From Azospirillum sp. TSA2s (lineage in GTDB: Bacteria; Pseudomonadota; Alphaproteobacteria; Azospirillales; Azospirillaceae): 64,000 nt of DNA. Location of the stretch: contig NZ_CP039644.1 in NCBI RefSeq assembly GCF_004923315.1, positions 248,001 through 312,000 on the forward strand, read 5' to 3'. Below, piece by piece: positions 29,901 to 37,089 of the stretch (the first letter of the stretch is position 1; every line of letters begins with the position of its first letter). The notes under the pieces are model-generated. The model saw only the letters and a program-made list of their open reading frames with translations, was not told the DNA's origin and ran no database searches. A program made the position numbers and the translations under genes.

Positions 29901-32900
29901 GTGCCGCCGCTGTAGCTGTTGGTGCCCGACAGCACGAAGGCGTTGCTGGTGCTGCCGTTGGCCAATGTCAGGCTGCGGGCACCGCCGCTTTCCGAAATCG
30001 TGCCGGAGAAGGTGACAACGGCGCCGCTGGCGAAGGATTCCGCGTTGTTGAAGGTCGACTGGTCGTCGGTCCCCAGCGTGGCGTTGCCCGCCAGCACGAT
30101 GTTGTTGCCGATGGTCTTGGTGACGCCGCCGATGTAGAGCTGCGTACCGCCGGACATGGTGATCTGCCCGCTGCCCAGCGTGCTGGACCCCCAGACCCCC
30201 AGAATCCCGCTCGTAACGGCGATGTCGCCGGTGAAGCTGCTGGCGTTATTGAGACGAAGAATGCCGGGGCCGCTCGAGGTCAGCGTCCCGGAGCCGGTCA
30301 GCGCCCCGGTGATGAACCATTGGGCGCCGGAGGCGTAAAGGGTGCCGCCGCCCGATCCGATGGCGATGGCGTTGCTGAAGAAGTCGAAGCCGCTGCCGGC
30401 GCCCCCGTTCACGTCGTTGGCGCCGGCTCCGGTGAGGGAGAGCGTGCCGCCGTTCAGCGTGATGGCGCCGCTGCCGATGTTGGCGTGGCCGTCGATGTTC
30501 AGTTCGCCGGCGGTGACGGTCGTGGTCCAGCTTTGCCCGCTGTTGGTTCCCGACAAGATCAGCTTCGCGCTGCCCGCCTTGGTCAGGCTGCCCGTGCCGG
30601 TGATGGCGCCGCTGAAGGTCTGGTTGCTCGTCTGGCTGACGGTCAGCGCGTTGGCGCCCAGTGCGACCGTTCCTGCCCCGCTCAGCGTCCCGATGGTCTC
30701 GGTCGCCGACAGCAGGCTCAGCGTGGCGCCCGACGATACCGTCACGGCGCTGCTGTCGGCGAGCGCGGTGCCGGCGCTGCTGTTCAGTGCCAGGGTGCCG
30801 GCGCTGACGGTGGTGGCGCCGGTATAGCTGTTGGTGCCGGTCAGGGTCAGCGTGCCGCTGCCGGTCTTGGTCAGGGCATGGCTGCCGCTGATCACGCCGC
30901 TGATGGTCAGCTCGGTGCCCGACACGCCGATGGTGGTGTTTGCGCCCATGGCGACGGTGCCGCTGATCGTGGCGCTGCCGCTGGTCACCTGCAGGGCGCC
31001 GGCCGACGACACGCCGGTGCCGGAGACGGTGAGGTTCTCCGTCAGCGTGACGCCGTTGGCGACGGCCAGGGTGGCGCCGCTGGCGACGATGGTGCCGGCG
31101 GCGGTGGTGCCCAGCGCGTTGGCGTGGCCGGCGACCAGCGTGCCGGTGCTGATCGTGGTGGCGCCGGTGTAGCTGTTGTCGCCCGACAGGGTCAGGCTGC
31201 CGCTGCCCGCTTTGGTCAGGGCGTTGGCGCCGCTGACCACGCCGCTGATGGTCAGGGCGCTGCTGGTGGTGACGGTGGCGTTGGCGTCCAGCGTGACGGT
31301 GCCGCTGACCGTGTTGGTGCCGCTGGCGCTGATCAGCGCGCCGCCCGACGAAACGCCGCTGCCCGACAGGGTCAGGTTCTCGGCGACGGTGATGCCGCCC
31401 GACAGGGCCAGTGCGGCGCCGTCTGCCACCGTGGTGCCGCCGGTGGTGCTGCCCAGCGCGTTGGCGTGGCTGATCGTCACCGTGCCGGCGTTGATGTTGA
31501 GGGGGCCGCTGAAGCCGCTGTTGTCGGCCGACAGGGTCAGGTTGCCGCCGGCGGCCTTGGTCAGGGTGCCTGATCCGCTGATGGCGCCGGACAGGGTGAG
31601 GTTGCCGCCGCTGGGAGCGACGCTGACCGTGCCGCCGCTGTTGCCGATGGCGACGGCGTTGTCGATTGTGGCGGTGGTGGCGGAGAGCCGCAGGGTGCCG
31701 CCGTTTAGCGTCAGGGTGCCGGCGCCCAGGTTGCTGTCGCTGGACACTTCCAGCCAACCGTTGGTGACGGTGATGCCGCCGGCGAAGCCGCTGCTGTTGG
31801 AGGTGCCCGACAGGGTCAGGGTCCGGGAGGCGTTGGTGGCGCTCAGCGTCAGGCTGGACGCCGAGGTGCCGGTGATGGCGCCGCTGAAGGTCTTGTTGCT
31901 CGTCTGGTTGATGGTCAGCGCGTTGGCGCCCAGCGCCAGCGTGCCGGCGCTGTCCTGCAGGTCACCGATGGTCTCGGTGGCCGACGACAGCTTCAGCGTG
32001 GCGCCCGACGCCACCGTCACGGCGCTGCTGTCGGCGAGCGCGGTGCCGCCGCTGCTGTTCAGCTCCAGCGTGCCGGCGCTGACGGTGGTGGCGCCGGCGT
32101 AGCTGTTGGTGCCGGTCAAGGTCAGCGTGCCGCTGCCGGTCTTGGTCAGGCCGCCGGTGCCGCTGACGATGCCGTCGAAACTCGTGCTGGTGTTGGCGCC
32201 GCCGACGCTCAGCGTGTTGCCGCCCAGCGTGACGCTGCCGGATCCTGCCAGCGACCCGATGGTCTCGTTGCCGGAAAGATCCAGCGTGGCGCCCGACGCC
32301 ACCGTCACGGCGCTGCCGTCGCCGATGCCGCCGTTGGTCGTCAGCGTGCCGGCGCTGACGGTGGTGGCGCCGCTGTAGTCGTTGCCGCCGGTCAGCGTCA
32401 GGGTGCCGGCGCCAGTCTTGGTGACGGCGCCGCTGCCGGTGATCTTGCTGCTGATGGTCAGGCCGTCGCCGGTGCCGTTGCTCAGCGTCAGCGTCTTGCC
32501 CGACGACACGGTGATGGTGCTGCCGCTGATGGTCAGGCCGCTGGCCGCGTCGGCGTCGAAGGTGATGTTCTCGCCGATCGCCAGATCGGAGCCCAGCGAG
32601 ATGCTGCCGCTGGCAAGCCCGCTGCCGAACACGATGGTCTGGGTGCCGGCCTGGCCGTTGGCGATGGCGACCGCCTCGCGCAGGCCGACGCCGTCGGTCA
32701 CGTCGACGGTGCTGCCGTCGCCCGTGCCGGTGACGTAGATATAGTTGGTGGCCACCTGCACGTCGGCCGTTGTGGTGGCGCCATGGCCGTCGTTCAGGGT
32801 GAAGCGGATCGTCGCGTCGCCGGCCGGCGTGTCGTTGCGATAGGTGATGCCGCTGAACAGGTTCGACACCATGGCCGTGGTCGCCGCGCTGTTCAGCGTG

Positions 32901-35227
32901 ATCGTCAGCACGCCGTTGGTGTTGGTGTAGCTGGCGAAGGACTCCCCAGGGTTCTGGGTGTGGTAGCGGAGCGTTCCGCTGGTCGCGCCCGTCGGGGTGT
33001 CGATGACATAGATGGAGTTGAACGCGAACATGTCCGCCGACCACGCGCCGCCGGTGGCGCGTTGCACGCTCAGGGAGCCGCCGCCCCAATTGGCGGCGTC
33101 GTTCTCCGCATCGGTGACGCTGGCGATCCCGGTGAGGCCGCTGAAAGTGTCGAGGAACACGGTCCCGCCCACACCACCCCAGCTTTTGGTGTCGCCGTTC
33201 AGGTCGCTGATGACCGGGGCTGAGTTGTTGCCCGACACGGTGATGCCGACGCCGGCAGAATCGGAGATGTCGCCATAGATCGGGCCGTTCCAGTCATCGG
33301 TCGAGGAGATCTTGTAGGTTGTGCCTCCCTGGGAACTGGTGCCGTTCTTGTTCAACAGGGCGTCGACGTTGGTCTTGGTCGACCCGCTCAGCGTGACGGA
33401 GAAGCTGGTGGCGTCGGTGATCTCCACCGCACCGGTCAGCGCCTGCGTGCTGCCGCCCTGGCCGGTGATGGTCAGCTTCGTCAGGTCGATGTCGTTGCCG
33501 GCGCCCGGCTGATGCACCAGGTTGGTGCCGGTCACCGTCAGGACGCCGGTGGACTGGTTGTAGGTGACGGCGCTGATGGCCGGCTTCTGCGTGTTGGACA
33601 CGGTTATGGCGTTGCCGGTCAGATCGGCGTTGCCCGTTCCATGCCAGTCGGCGGCGGCGGCAATGTTGTAGGTGGTGCCGCCGGCCGAGCTGGTTCCGTT
33701 CTTGTTCAACAGCCCTTCGACATTGAGCTGGTCGGTGGCGTTTAGTGTGATGGAGAACTGGGTGGCGCTGGAGGCCGTGATGTTGCCGCTTTCCGTCAGC
33801 GTGTAGGTCTGGCCGCCCTGCCCCGTCAACGTCAGCTTGGTTTCGTCGATGGCCCCGCCATTGGTCAGATTCGTTCCGGTCACCACCAACTGGTTGGTCG
33901 AAGCGTCATAGGCCGCGGAGGTGATGGTGGAGGCGGGAACGTCGGTGGATGTGACGGTGATGACAATGGTTTGGCCAGAGGTCCAATTATTGGCAGAGGC
34001 CGCAGCAGATTTTACAGTAATATAAATAGTTTTATCGCTCACGCTGAGGTCAAAATAATCAGATGATGCATTTGGTGAAGTTCCTCCTGTAATTGAAGCG
34101 CTTATAATGTGGTCAAGAGTGCCACCTGTAAAAGAAATATAGTTAGTACCAGTAGTAAATGACTGGCCACCTGGGGTAGTTAACGTTATAGTTGATGTGT
34201 TGCCTGATGTTTCTACGTCGATTGCCTCAAATGGTTGACTATCAGTTATTTCTGCACCACCACCGTTTACAATAGAGACTGCATTATCTTCGTCGGGGTG
34301 TTCGAACAATGACATGTCTGAGTAGACTTTTGCATCGACAAGCGTTAGAATATTAGAGTAACCAAGCGCTTGAAGTCCCGGGGCATCAATCGTCCCCACG
34401 CTGGTTTCCAGCACCCAGTCGCCACCCAGCCGCGCCGCGCCTGTCGGATCGCTCGATGCCGCGACGTCGGCGCCGGTGACGGTCGCCACAGCCGTGATGA
34501 AGTCCTGTCCGGCTCCGGTGGCGACGTCGCAGCCGTACAGCAGCAGATCACCGTCTGCGGTCAGGGCAGAACCCAGAGTAGCCAGATCGGCAGCGCGGCT
34601 GGTCACTGTCGCCATGTCCAGGGTCAGCGCGCCCAGATTGACCCGCCCCTCGGCGCCGTGGCTGATGACGTGGATGGCGTCGTAGCCGCCATGGGTCTGA
34701 GCCCATTGCGCCATCTGCGACAGACCGTCCTTGGTCGAATCGAGCAGCACGATCTCGATACCGGCCTTGGTGCCGTCGATCAGGGTCTGGTAGTCAGCAA
34801 CATTCGATTCGATGAAGACGACTTCGCGCTTGCCGTCGTTCTGCGCTGGATCGGCCGCGCGCACCTCGACCGGGGGCGGGACGGGGGCGGGCGGGGCGGC
34901 GGGTGCCACGGCCTGCGGCGTTTCGGCCACCTGCCCGGCAGGATGGTCCGATCCGGGGTCGGCGGGATGGTCGGCAGCGTGATCGGCCGTTGCGGGGTCG
35001 GCGGCGGCGGTCACCGTCGGGTCGGCGGTGGCAGCCCCGGCGGCGTCGAACATGAAACGGGGTTCCAGCGCAAAGGCCAACGGCGGCTTGACGCGTGCCG
35101 TGCCGCTTGCACCGGCCGTCTTCGCCGAACCCTTCACCCGCGTGAACCTGGATTTCATCGCCACACCCGCCAAAAGCCCGAAGATCGGGGAGTCAAACCA
35201 ATCGTTGATTTGTAGGAAAGAAACCAT
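20891..35227 (-). CDS. Giant LEPR-type surface adhesin with DUF4347 and autotransporter-type beta-strand repeats
   Basis: A 4778-residue protein, probably exported and held at the surface for attachment. ALEPRFMFDAA (about 53-63) is the LEPR N-terminal motif of giant adhesins. DUF4347 spans about 134-294 (VVFIESNVADYQTLIDG, YDAIHVISHGAEGRVNLG, LLLYGCDVATG). Two about 110-residue repeats (LTGQGGQTYTL, NKNGTSSAGGTTY) follow. Long blocks of GSGTLTLTGTNSYTGATTVS-type beta-helix repeats lie at about 32.6-27.3 kb and 26.5-24.6 kb, separated by cadherin-like domains. Ig-like domains then run from 24.3 to 21.9 kb, followed by a Ser/Gly/Gln-rich tail. There is no autotransporter barrel, no RTX nonapeptide and no classical signal peptide. 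The start is uncertain: 35227, or ATG 35158 (MKSRFTRVKG); neither has a strong ribosome site. The exporter genes follow on the same strand. Confidence 0.9.
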   Translation of the reverse strand: MVSFLQINDWFDSPIFGLLAGVAMKSRFTRVKGSAKTAGASGTARVKPPLAFALEPRFMFDAAGAATADPTVTAAADPATADHAADHPADPGSDHPAGQVAETPQAVAPAAPPAPVPPPVEVRAADPAQNDGKREVVFIESNVADYQTLIDGTKAGIEIVLLDSTKDGLSQMAQWAQTHGGYDAIHVISHGAEGRVNLGALTLDMATVTSRAADLATLGSALTADGDLLLYGCDVATGAGQDFITAVATVTGADVAASSDPTGAARLGGDWVLETSVGTIDAPGLQALGYSNILTLVDAKVYSDMSLFEHPDEDNAVSIVNGGGAEITDSQPFEAIDVETSGNTSTITLTTPGGQSFTTGTNYISFTGGTLDHIISASITGGTSPNASSDYFDLSVSDKTIYITVKSAAASANNWTSGQTIVITVTSTDVPASTITSAAYDASTNQLVVTGTNLTNGGAIDETKLTLTGQGGQTYTLTESGNITASSATQFSITLNATDQLNVEGLLNKNGTSSAGGTTYNIAAAADWHGTGNADLTGNAITVSNTQKPAISAVTYNQSTGVLTVTGTNLVHQPGAGNDIDLTKLTITGQGGSTQALTGAVEITDATSFSVTLSGSTKTNVDALLNKNGTSSQGGTTYKISSTDDWNGPIYGDISDSAGVGITVSGNNSAPVISDLNGDTKSWGGVGGTVFLDTFSGLTGIASVTDAENDAANWGGGSLSVQRATGGAWSADMFAFNSIYVIDTPTGATSGTLRYHTQNPGESFASYTNTNGVLTITLNSAATTAMVSNLFSGITYRNDTPAGDATIRFTLNDGHGATTTADVQVATNYIYVTGTGDGSTVDVTDGVGLREAVAIANGQAGTQTIVFGSGLASGSISLGSDLAIGENITFDADAASGLTISGSTITVSSGKTLTLSNGTGDGLTISSKITGSGAVTKTGAGTLTLTGGNDYSGATTVSAGTLTTNGGIGDGSAVTVASGATLDLSGNETIGSLAGSGSVTLGGNTLSVGGANTSTSFDGIVSGTGGLTKTGSGTLTLTGTNSYAGATTVSAGTLELNSSGGTALADSSAVTVASGATLKLSSATETIGDLQDSAGTLALGANALTINQTSNKTFSGAITGTSASSLTLSATNASRTLTLSGTSNSSGFAGGITVTNGWLEVSSDSNLGAGTLTLNGGTLRLSATTATIDNAVAIGNSGGTVSVAPSGGNLTLSGAISGSGTLTKAAGGNLTLSADNSGFSGPLNINAGTVTISHANALGSTTGGTTVADGAALALSGGITVAENLTLSGSGVSSGGALISASGTNTVSGTVTLDANATVTTSSALTISGVVSGANALTKAGSGSLTLSGDNSYTGATTISTGTLVAGHANALGTTAAGTIVASGATLAVANGVTLTENLTVSGTGVSSAGALQVTSGSATISGTVAMGANTTIGVSGTELTISGVISGSHALTKTGSGTLTLTGTNSYTGATTVSAGTLALNSSAGTALADSSAVTVSSGATLSLLSATETIGTLSGAGTVALGANALTVSQTSNQTFSGAITGTGSLTKAGSAKLILSGTNSGQSWTTTVTAGELNIDGHANIGSGAITLNGGTLSLTGAGANDVNGGAGSGFDFFSNAIAIGSGGGTLYASGAQWFITGALTGSGTLTSSGPGILRLNNASSFTGDIAVTSGILGVWGSSTLGSGQITMSGGTQLYIGGVTKTIGNNIVLAGNATLGTDDQSTFNNAESFASGAVVTFSGTISESGGARSLTLANGSTSNAFVLSGTNSYSGGTTVSASTTVTVSADANLGSGGSVSLDAGAILDITGSGTTISKAVSLTGAATLSVGSGSSATLSGALSGSYALTKAGAGSLTLSGSNSYTGATTISDGTLVAGHANALGTTAAGTTVASGATLAVGSGVTLAENLTVSGTGVSSGGALQVTSGSATISGTVAMGADTTIGVSGTGLTLSGVVSGTGFNLTKDGSGTLTLSGTSNTYTGTTTVSGGTLAIAGSGSISTAAITLAGGTLDSTGSSVTLANAITLGSGDGTVSVGSGKALTLSGIVSGSNALTKTGSGSLTLSGSNSYTGATIISDGTLVAGHANALGTTAGSTTVASGATLAVGSGVTLAENLTVSGTGVSSGGALQVTSGSATISGTVAMGADTTIGVSGTGLTLSGVVSGSYALTKTGGGMLTLSGDNSYAGATTVSAGVLYITHANALGATAAGTTVVSGATLRIGTGLTIAENLTISGIGVSSGIGAVKVNGGTATITGTVTLGANASIGSYNSGDTLTISGTVSGAYNLTKVGDGTVVLSGTNGYTGTTTVSAGTLSITGSGNISSAGITLNGGTLDVTGSSVTLANGLTVGSGDGTLSTANALTLSGTISAGTNTLTKSGSGTLTLTGTNNATAWGATVTGGTLAVGAADNLGTGTVTLNGGTLASTGSAVTLANAIALGSSHGTVSVGTGNALTLSGVISGSYNLTKSGAGTLTLSGTGTYTGTTTVGAGTMVVTGTLNGASAGAVTVGNGGTLAGTGTVNGSLTVQSGGTLSPGIAGTNNGVGTLTVNGGLTIQSGGTLAVDLASTSSYDQVAVTGAVDVSSGTLTAGGSYTPVKTTSGDSFAIITNDSVDGVTGTFSGTGTLSLNSGSLTIGYVGGDGNDVALTGPVNQAPALGGTFTTAGTVNDNATATPFSGVTVTDADDSTGNFTVTITYTAANGTLSSIGGGLTGSAGTYTLTATTPGGLQTLLQALVFTPTDNQVVPDSTVQTTFSLTTSDGTTSSSANTSTVVTASSINDTPTDIALSNSSVTIFDGANAVVGTLSGTDADTGQTLTYTLVSGSGDTDNALFTITGTALTANNAGTLTAGQSYSVRVQVSDGTVTYEKSFSISVTNDLVVDVTAIDGSTPAGTYTADKADGGGLDLKEAIALANSVSGNVTIRFAGTLAGTITLPGTLSVRSGVTLAMDSDTDSRGITITGNGFTLGNSFGVSVGTGDTLTINSTLADNGTTDAAALTKSGAGTLVLGGTNNTATGGTSGTGINTITVDAGTLQVAGDANLGTGTVTMSGGSLTVTGATTIDNAITLSANATIDNANAVTLSGDITGTGGLTKLSSGKLTLSSANNVYSGGTTLRGEVELGTAGTIGSGTITLNGGTLTTTATSQTLTNAITLTGNGTVKTANALTLSGVVSGTGDLTKDGAGTLTLSGSNSDTGATTVSAGTLTLAGGSAIADAGAVTVGTGATLNLSAAETIGSLSGAGTVTLGSYTLTAGGDGTSTTFSGAISGSGGLTKTGSGTLTLSGSNSYSGATILSGGTLTASGGSAIGDSSAVSVGAGTILTLSNDETVGSLTGSGTVAIGANTLTTGIDNSSTTFSGAITGSGTLSLDGTGTFTLSGSNGGQSWGTSVRDGSLSITDATNIGTGTVMLNGGTLTVTGAGVTIGNAIQLWVNDSTIVNANAVTLSGVLSDSAGFTKSGAGTLTLSGTSTYSGSTTLGAGTLLVTGALGGTMGVTVNSGATLGGTGSIFASGSSNTLTVASGATLAPGVAGTNAGIGTLTVNGALAMSGTLAVEIAGTGSPGTNYDQVIVSGGVTLASGSSALTMARVSGFNAVNAATYTIINQTGAGAVSNTLSGLAQGATLSTNGDLYTVDYVGGTGNDLVLNAIVNPTVSSVTATTADGTYKTGSTVTITVAFNRAVTVTGTPALALGITGRSATYSGGSGTTTLTFTYTVQDGDNAADLDYASTGALTLNGGSIADSSTSLDAILTLATPGAANSLGANKAIVIDTAAPTVSSVSAVNGTYRAGDTMDVTVTFSEAVSVTGTPTLPITLDDGTVVQATYLAGSGGTALTFRYTVGSNLVDADGIGIGGSISSGSIADLVGNSAIRTLTNVASTAAVHIDSVAPTVTSVTASTANGTYTIGDTVSIQVTFSETVSVSGTPTLALNTGRSASYSSGAGTNTLTFTYTVQTGDTAADLDAISASALAGSITDIAGNSGVLRLATPGNAGTLGVNKDIAIDTTAPSIRTIVVPNDGLYGTGRTLSFFIQMSEVLIVNGTPTIMLDIGGQTRQAVYNPAASTGAILRFDYVVQAGDSDTDGIAVTGLTLNGGSITDRVRIPLPTTLTGLPGLQNVLVDTIAPDTPSVPVLATGQDTGVSATDGLTNLNRPTLGGTAEVGSTVTILVDGATVGTATAGSDGRWSFTPITPLTDGTHAITSRATDQAGNSSGPSPALTLTIDTVAPVLSTPALSAVDNMANVTAVTRPTLTGSADPNSTVTVIVDGVTMGTATAGSDGRWSFAVTTPLADGSHSVVTTATDSAGTIGRSGTLSLTVDTQAPTVSAGETAPTLNAGGTATLGSAVSLSDASALNRVTVTLTDARNGDELVIGSLPAGITATRDGTSIVLSGVASAADYQAAVRAIGLRSSAGDPSVSGTATSRSISIQARDLAGNSSASATVTVTVARATTVINTTTTPATTTPVTISGNGPSQSGSAGTGSSSNGPSSNSSSSSTGLGGFGPTLPGSSGANNSGGTPGSSSSTDAGRSVTLNNIGGGSSSTDAGRSVTLNNIGGSSSSTDAGRSVTLNSIGGNSSNSSGSSSGLGGGGLGGGLGGGLGGSLSGSGFGDNGLGGNGLGTGSPPGGTGTGTGANTGSNPGIGPGTGGTTRTGTGGQGTPGQTGTQGAGQNNGQGQLQGQGQSPGPGTGQGRGPATGQPGNQGQEGQQGQGQGEQQDQPQNQGAPEEGGSTPANGSGQPVERGADNRAEIMPASPGFARQVARAHGGPADAADLLAALASHVLPDSWAA
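21542..21703 (-). repeat. Triple 54-bp tandem repeat in the adhesin tail
   Basis: Three adjacent 54-bp units start at about 21542, 21596 and 21650 and encode an 18-residue motif, SSSTDAGRSVTLNNIGG, with few substitutions. They lie just before the Gly-rich and Gln/Gly-rich tail. Such exact units are prone to copy-number change. Confidence 0.8.
28741..29060 (-). repeat. Long internal direct repeat of the adhesin, copy 1 of 3
   Basis: About 320 bp are nearly identical to 29359-29678 (offset 618) and strongly similar to 30889-31208 (offset 2148). Both offsets are multiples of three, so whole beta-helix units were duplicated in frame. The shared protein text includes VTSGSATISGTVAMGADTTI and VSGTGVSSGGALQ. 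Confidence 0.8.
29359..29678 (-). repeat. Long internal direct repeat of the adhesin, copy 2 of 3
   Basis: This copy is nearly identical to 28741-29060, with only scattered single-base differences visible (for example gtgagattctcc versus gtgaggttctcc). The close match implies recent duplication or ongoing gene conversion. Confidence 0.8.
30889..31208 (-). repeat. Long internal direct repeat of the adhesin, copy 3 of 3
   Basis: This copy is more diverged than copies 1 and 2 but keeps long identical runs across the gccgatggtggtgt and ctgccgctggtcacctgc sections. It is in the same reading frame and repeat phase. Confidence 0.7.
33985..34345 (-). other. AT-rich patch inside the adhesin gene
   Basis: Within an otherwise very GC-rich gene this segment switches to AT-rich codons (runs such as aatataaatagtttta and ttagtaccagtagtaaat). 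It codes for about residues 295-414, between the end of DUF4347 and the first repeat domain (DNAVSIVNGGGAEITDSQPF, then TNYISFTGGTLDHIIS). The reading frame is intact. The boundary at 34345 coincides with the end of DUF4347, which suggests a domain replaced by recombination with foreign DNA. Confidence 0.75.
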
Positions 35228-36313
35228 TCACCCGCAACATGCGAAGATACACCGAAATGTAGCATGGATGAAGGTGGAGCGATCCGGAAAAATACAATCA
35301 TGGAATGAGTGAGGCTGTAATATTTTCAGCCATTCTTTGCGGCGCCACAGGCGCCGGTACGGATTGCAGATCCCGTTGCGGGTACAGTGAAAGACAAGGG
35401 GTTAAAAAATCATTGTCCCGCCCACCATCTCAGATGGCGATCCTGGGCAGTGGATAAGGCTGCGCTTGGAAGGAGGGGATGTTCGGCATATCCCCGGATG
35501 CAGTAGACGCGGAAGCCATTCTGGGCACTGTTTTTCGGGTCGATTGGCGACAGGCTGACTCCGCTCCAGGCAGTGCTTAATTTTAAAGAGGCCGGGGCGT
35601 CGGGATGTTTCAGTTTTAAAACCACGGGGAAGCTGGAGATGTGCCCCCGCCGGATGGACACGCGACGGAAAAGGGCGTCGGTCTCGAGGGGCATGAGTTT
35701 TCAAAGGCGGTTGTCGACGATCATTCCCGCGACGATCTTCTCGCGAGCAGGGCAATCACATATGGCGGTAAACGCCCCCTGGAGCGGGAGCGGGGACGCC
35801 CTGCCGGGGGTACCCTTCCCGTATGGTGTCCGTGGGAGGATGGCGAATGGGAAAATGCGCGCCTGTCCGTTCAGTCGTTGTTTGTATGCTCCCAAATCGG
35901 CGCAGCGCTTTTGCGGATGACGGCGATGACCACCGCTGAAACTCGGGAGCAGGGCGCTGGAGACGGCCAGGCCGATGAAGGGTTCCCGTAATGCTTCAAA
36001 TCCGCTGCCGATTCGCGACCATTAAATGGTCTGGTTCCGGTTCGGGCGACGGCTGGTGGTCCGCTTGCGGGACATTATTGTCCTATTGATTGTCTCATGA
36101 CCATCATGCACCCTCAACAGGCGCCGAACCTGTCCACATCAATCGAATCAGCACGGAACCCAGCGGAGGGTGCAGACGGATCCAAACGCGTGCAATGGCG
36201 GCTTGGAGATAAAGTTTTAGGAAATTTTCCCAATCAGCCATCGACTTTTGTCGATTGCGGCTATATGAAATGCAACTGTAAAAGATGCCTCCTTTAGTAT
36301 TTACCTCCATCCA
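35228..36313. other. Long intergenic region between adhesin and tail-collar operon
   Basis: 1.1 kb between divergent units with no supported gene. 35228-35340 and 36060-36300 are AT-richer and are the likely promoter zones for the adhesin (leftward) and the next operon (rightward). Short frames at 35573-35920 and 36097-36297 have no ribosome site or family resemblance. The length suggests layered control of the adhesin. Confidence 0.45.
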
Positions 36314-36350
36314 TTGTGCAAAGCACAAAATTAAGTTGTGCGCAGCACAA
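36314..36350 (+). promoter_or_regulatory. Twin palindromic operator upstream of the tail-collar operon
   Basis: Two 15-bp palindromes with identical arms, TTGTGCAAAGCACAA (36314-36328) and TTGTGCGCAGCACAA (36336-36350), have centres 22 bp apart, about two helical turns. The second ends 20 bp before the ATG at 36370, just upstream of AAGGA. This is the geometry of a cooperative dimeric repressor (or activator) site. The regulator is not identified in the window. Confidence 0.65.
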
Positions 36351-36369
36351 ACTCAAAAAGGATTGAAGC

Positions 36370-37089
36370 ATGGATCCGATGCTCGGCATGATATTCATGA
36401 TTCCCTGGAACTGGGCGCCGAACGGCTACCAGCTCTGCCAGGGTCAGACCATCAACATACAGCAGTACGAAGCGCTGTACTCGCTGATGGGCACGGTGTT
36501 CGGCGGCAACGGCTCCACCAATTTCATGCTGCCCAACCTGCAAGGCCGCGCTCCGGTCGGCACCGGCCGTGCGCCGTCGGGCACCACCTACACGCTGGCG
36601 GCCTTCGGCGGTGCGGAGCTGACGACGTTGTCGGTCAACAACATGCCGGTTCACAACCACGCAGCGTCCTTCACGCCCGTGCTCGGCCAGCAGATCGTCA
36701 CCATCCCCGGCACCACAGGGAACCTGGGCGTGACCGCTAGCCTACCGGTGGGCACCGGAAACGCCGGTTCGGCCAGCCCCAGCGCGGGAAACAACTATCT
36801 AAACGGTGTCTCCGGCAACGTTTCGATCAACGCCACCACGTCGCGGACCGTCGCTTTCACCGGGCCGTTCACCAGCACCGAACCAGCTGCGGGGGCAAGC
36901 CTGCCCGCCACCACCTCTGTGACCGGCACCCCGTCGACACCCGCCAGCACCGTCACGATCAACGCCGTTACCAACGGTTCCGTGGCGGTCGGGCAGAACG
37001 GCGCCTCGTCTCCCTTCTCGACCATGCAGCCGTTCCTGGCGATGAGCTTCATCATCGCCATGAACGGCCTGTATCCGGACCGGCCGTGA
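36370..37089 (+). CDS. Phage-tail-collar / microcystin-dependent-type protein
   Basis: In this 239-residue protein, residues 1-65 are a typical collar domain: GMIFMIPWNWAPNGYQLCQG, INIQQYEALYSLMGTVFGGN, FMLPNLQGRAPVG. The rest is a Ser/Thr/Gly-rich beta region with HNHAA (a His pair as in receptor-tip proteins), ending in MQPFLAMSFIIAMNGLYPDR, the hallmark C-terminus of the MdpB/tail-collar family. There is no signal peptide. Homologues occur both in phage tails and in stand-alone bacterial operons; no other tail gene is seen here, so the latter is likelier. The ATG at 36370 follows AAGGA. It is the first gene of a six-gene operon. Confidence 0.85.
   Translation: MDPMLGMIFMIPWNWAPNGYQLCQGQTINIQQYEALYSLMGTVFGGNGSTNFMLPNLQGRAPVGTGRAPSGTTYTLAAFGGAELTTLSVNNMPVHNHAASFTPVLGQQIVTIPGTTGNLGVTASLPVGTGNAGSASPSAGNNYLNGVSGNVSINATTSRTVAFTGPFTSTEPAAGASLPATTSVTGTPSTPASTVTINAVTNGSVAVGQNGASSPFSTMQPFLAMSFIIAMNGLYPDRP

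Noticed and set aside
24600..32700. Regularly spaced similar segments that could suggest a CRISPR-like array
   Set aside because: Repeats are imperfect, of variable spacing, fully in frame and encode beta-helix units; they are protein repeats.
36054..36068. Sigma-54-like TGG-N8-TTGC element
   Set aside because: Spacing fits GG-N10-GC, but other consensus positions are poor and it is 300 bp from the next gene; probably chance in GC-rich DNA.
35573..36297. Small open frames in the adhesin/collar intergenic region
   Set aside because: They lack ribosome sites and family resemblance, and overlap each other on both strands.
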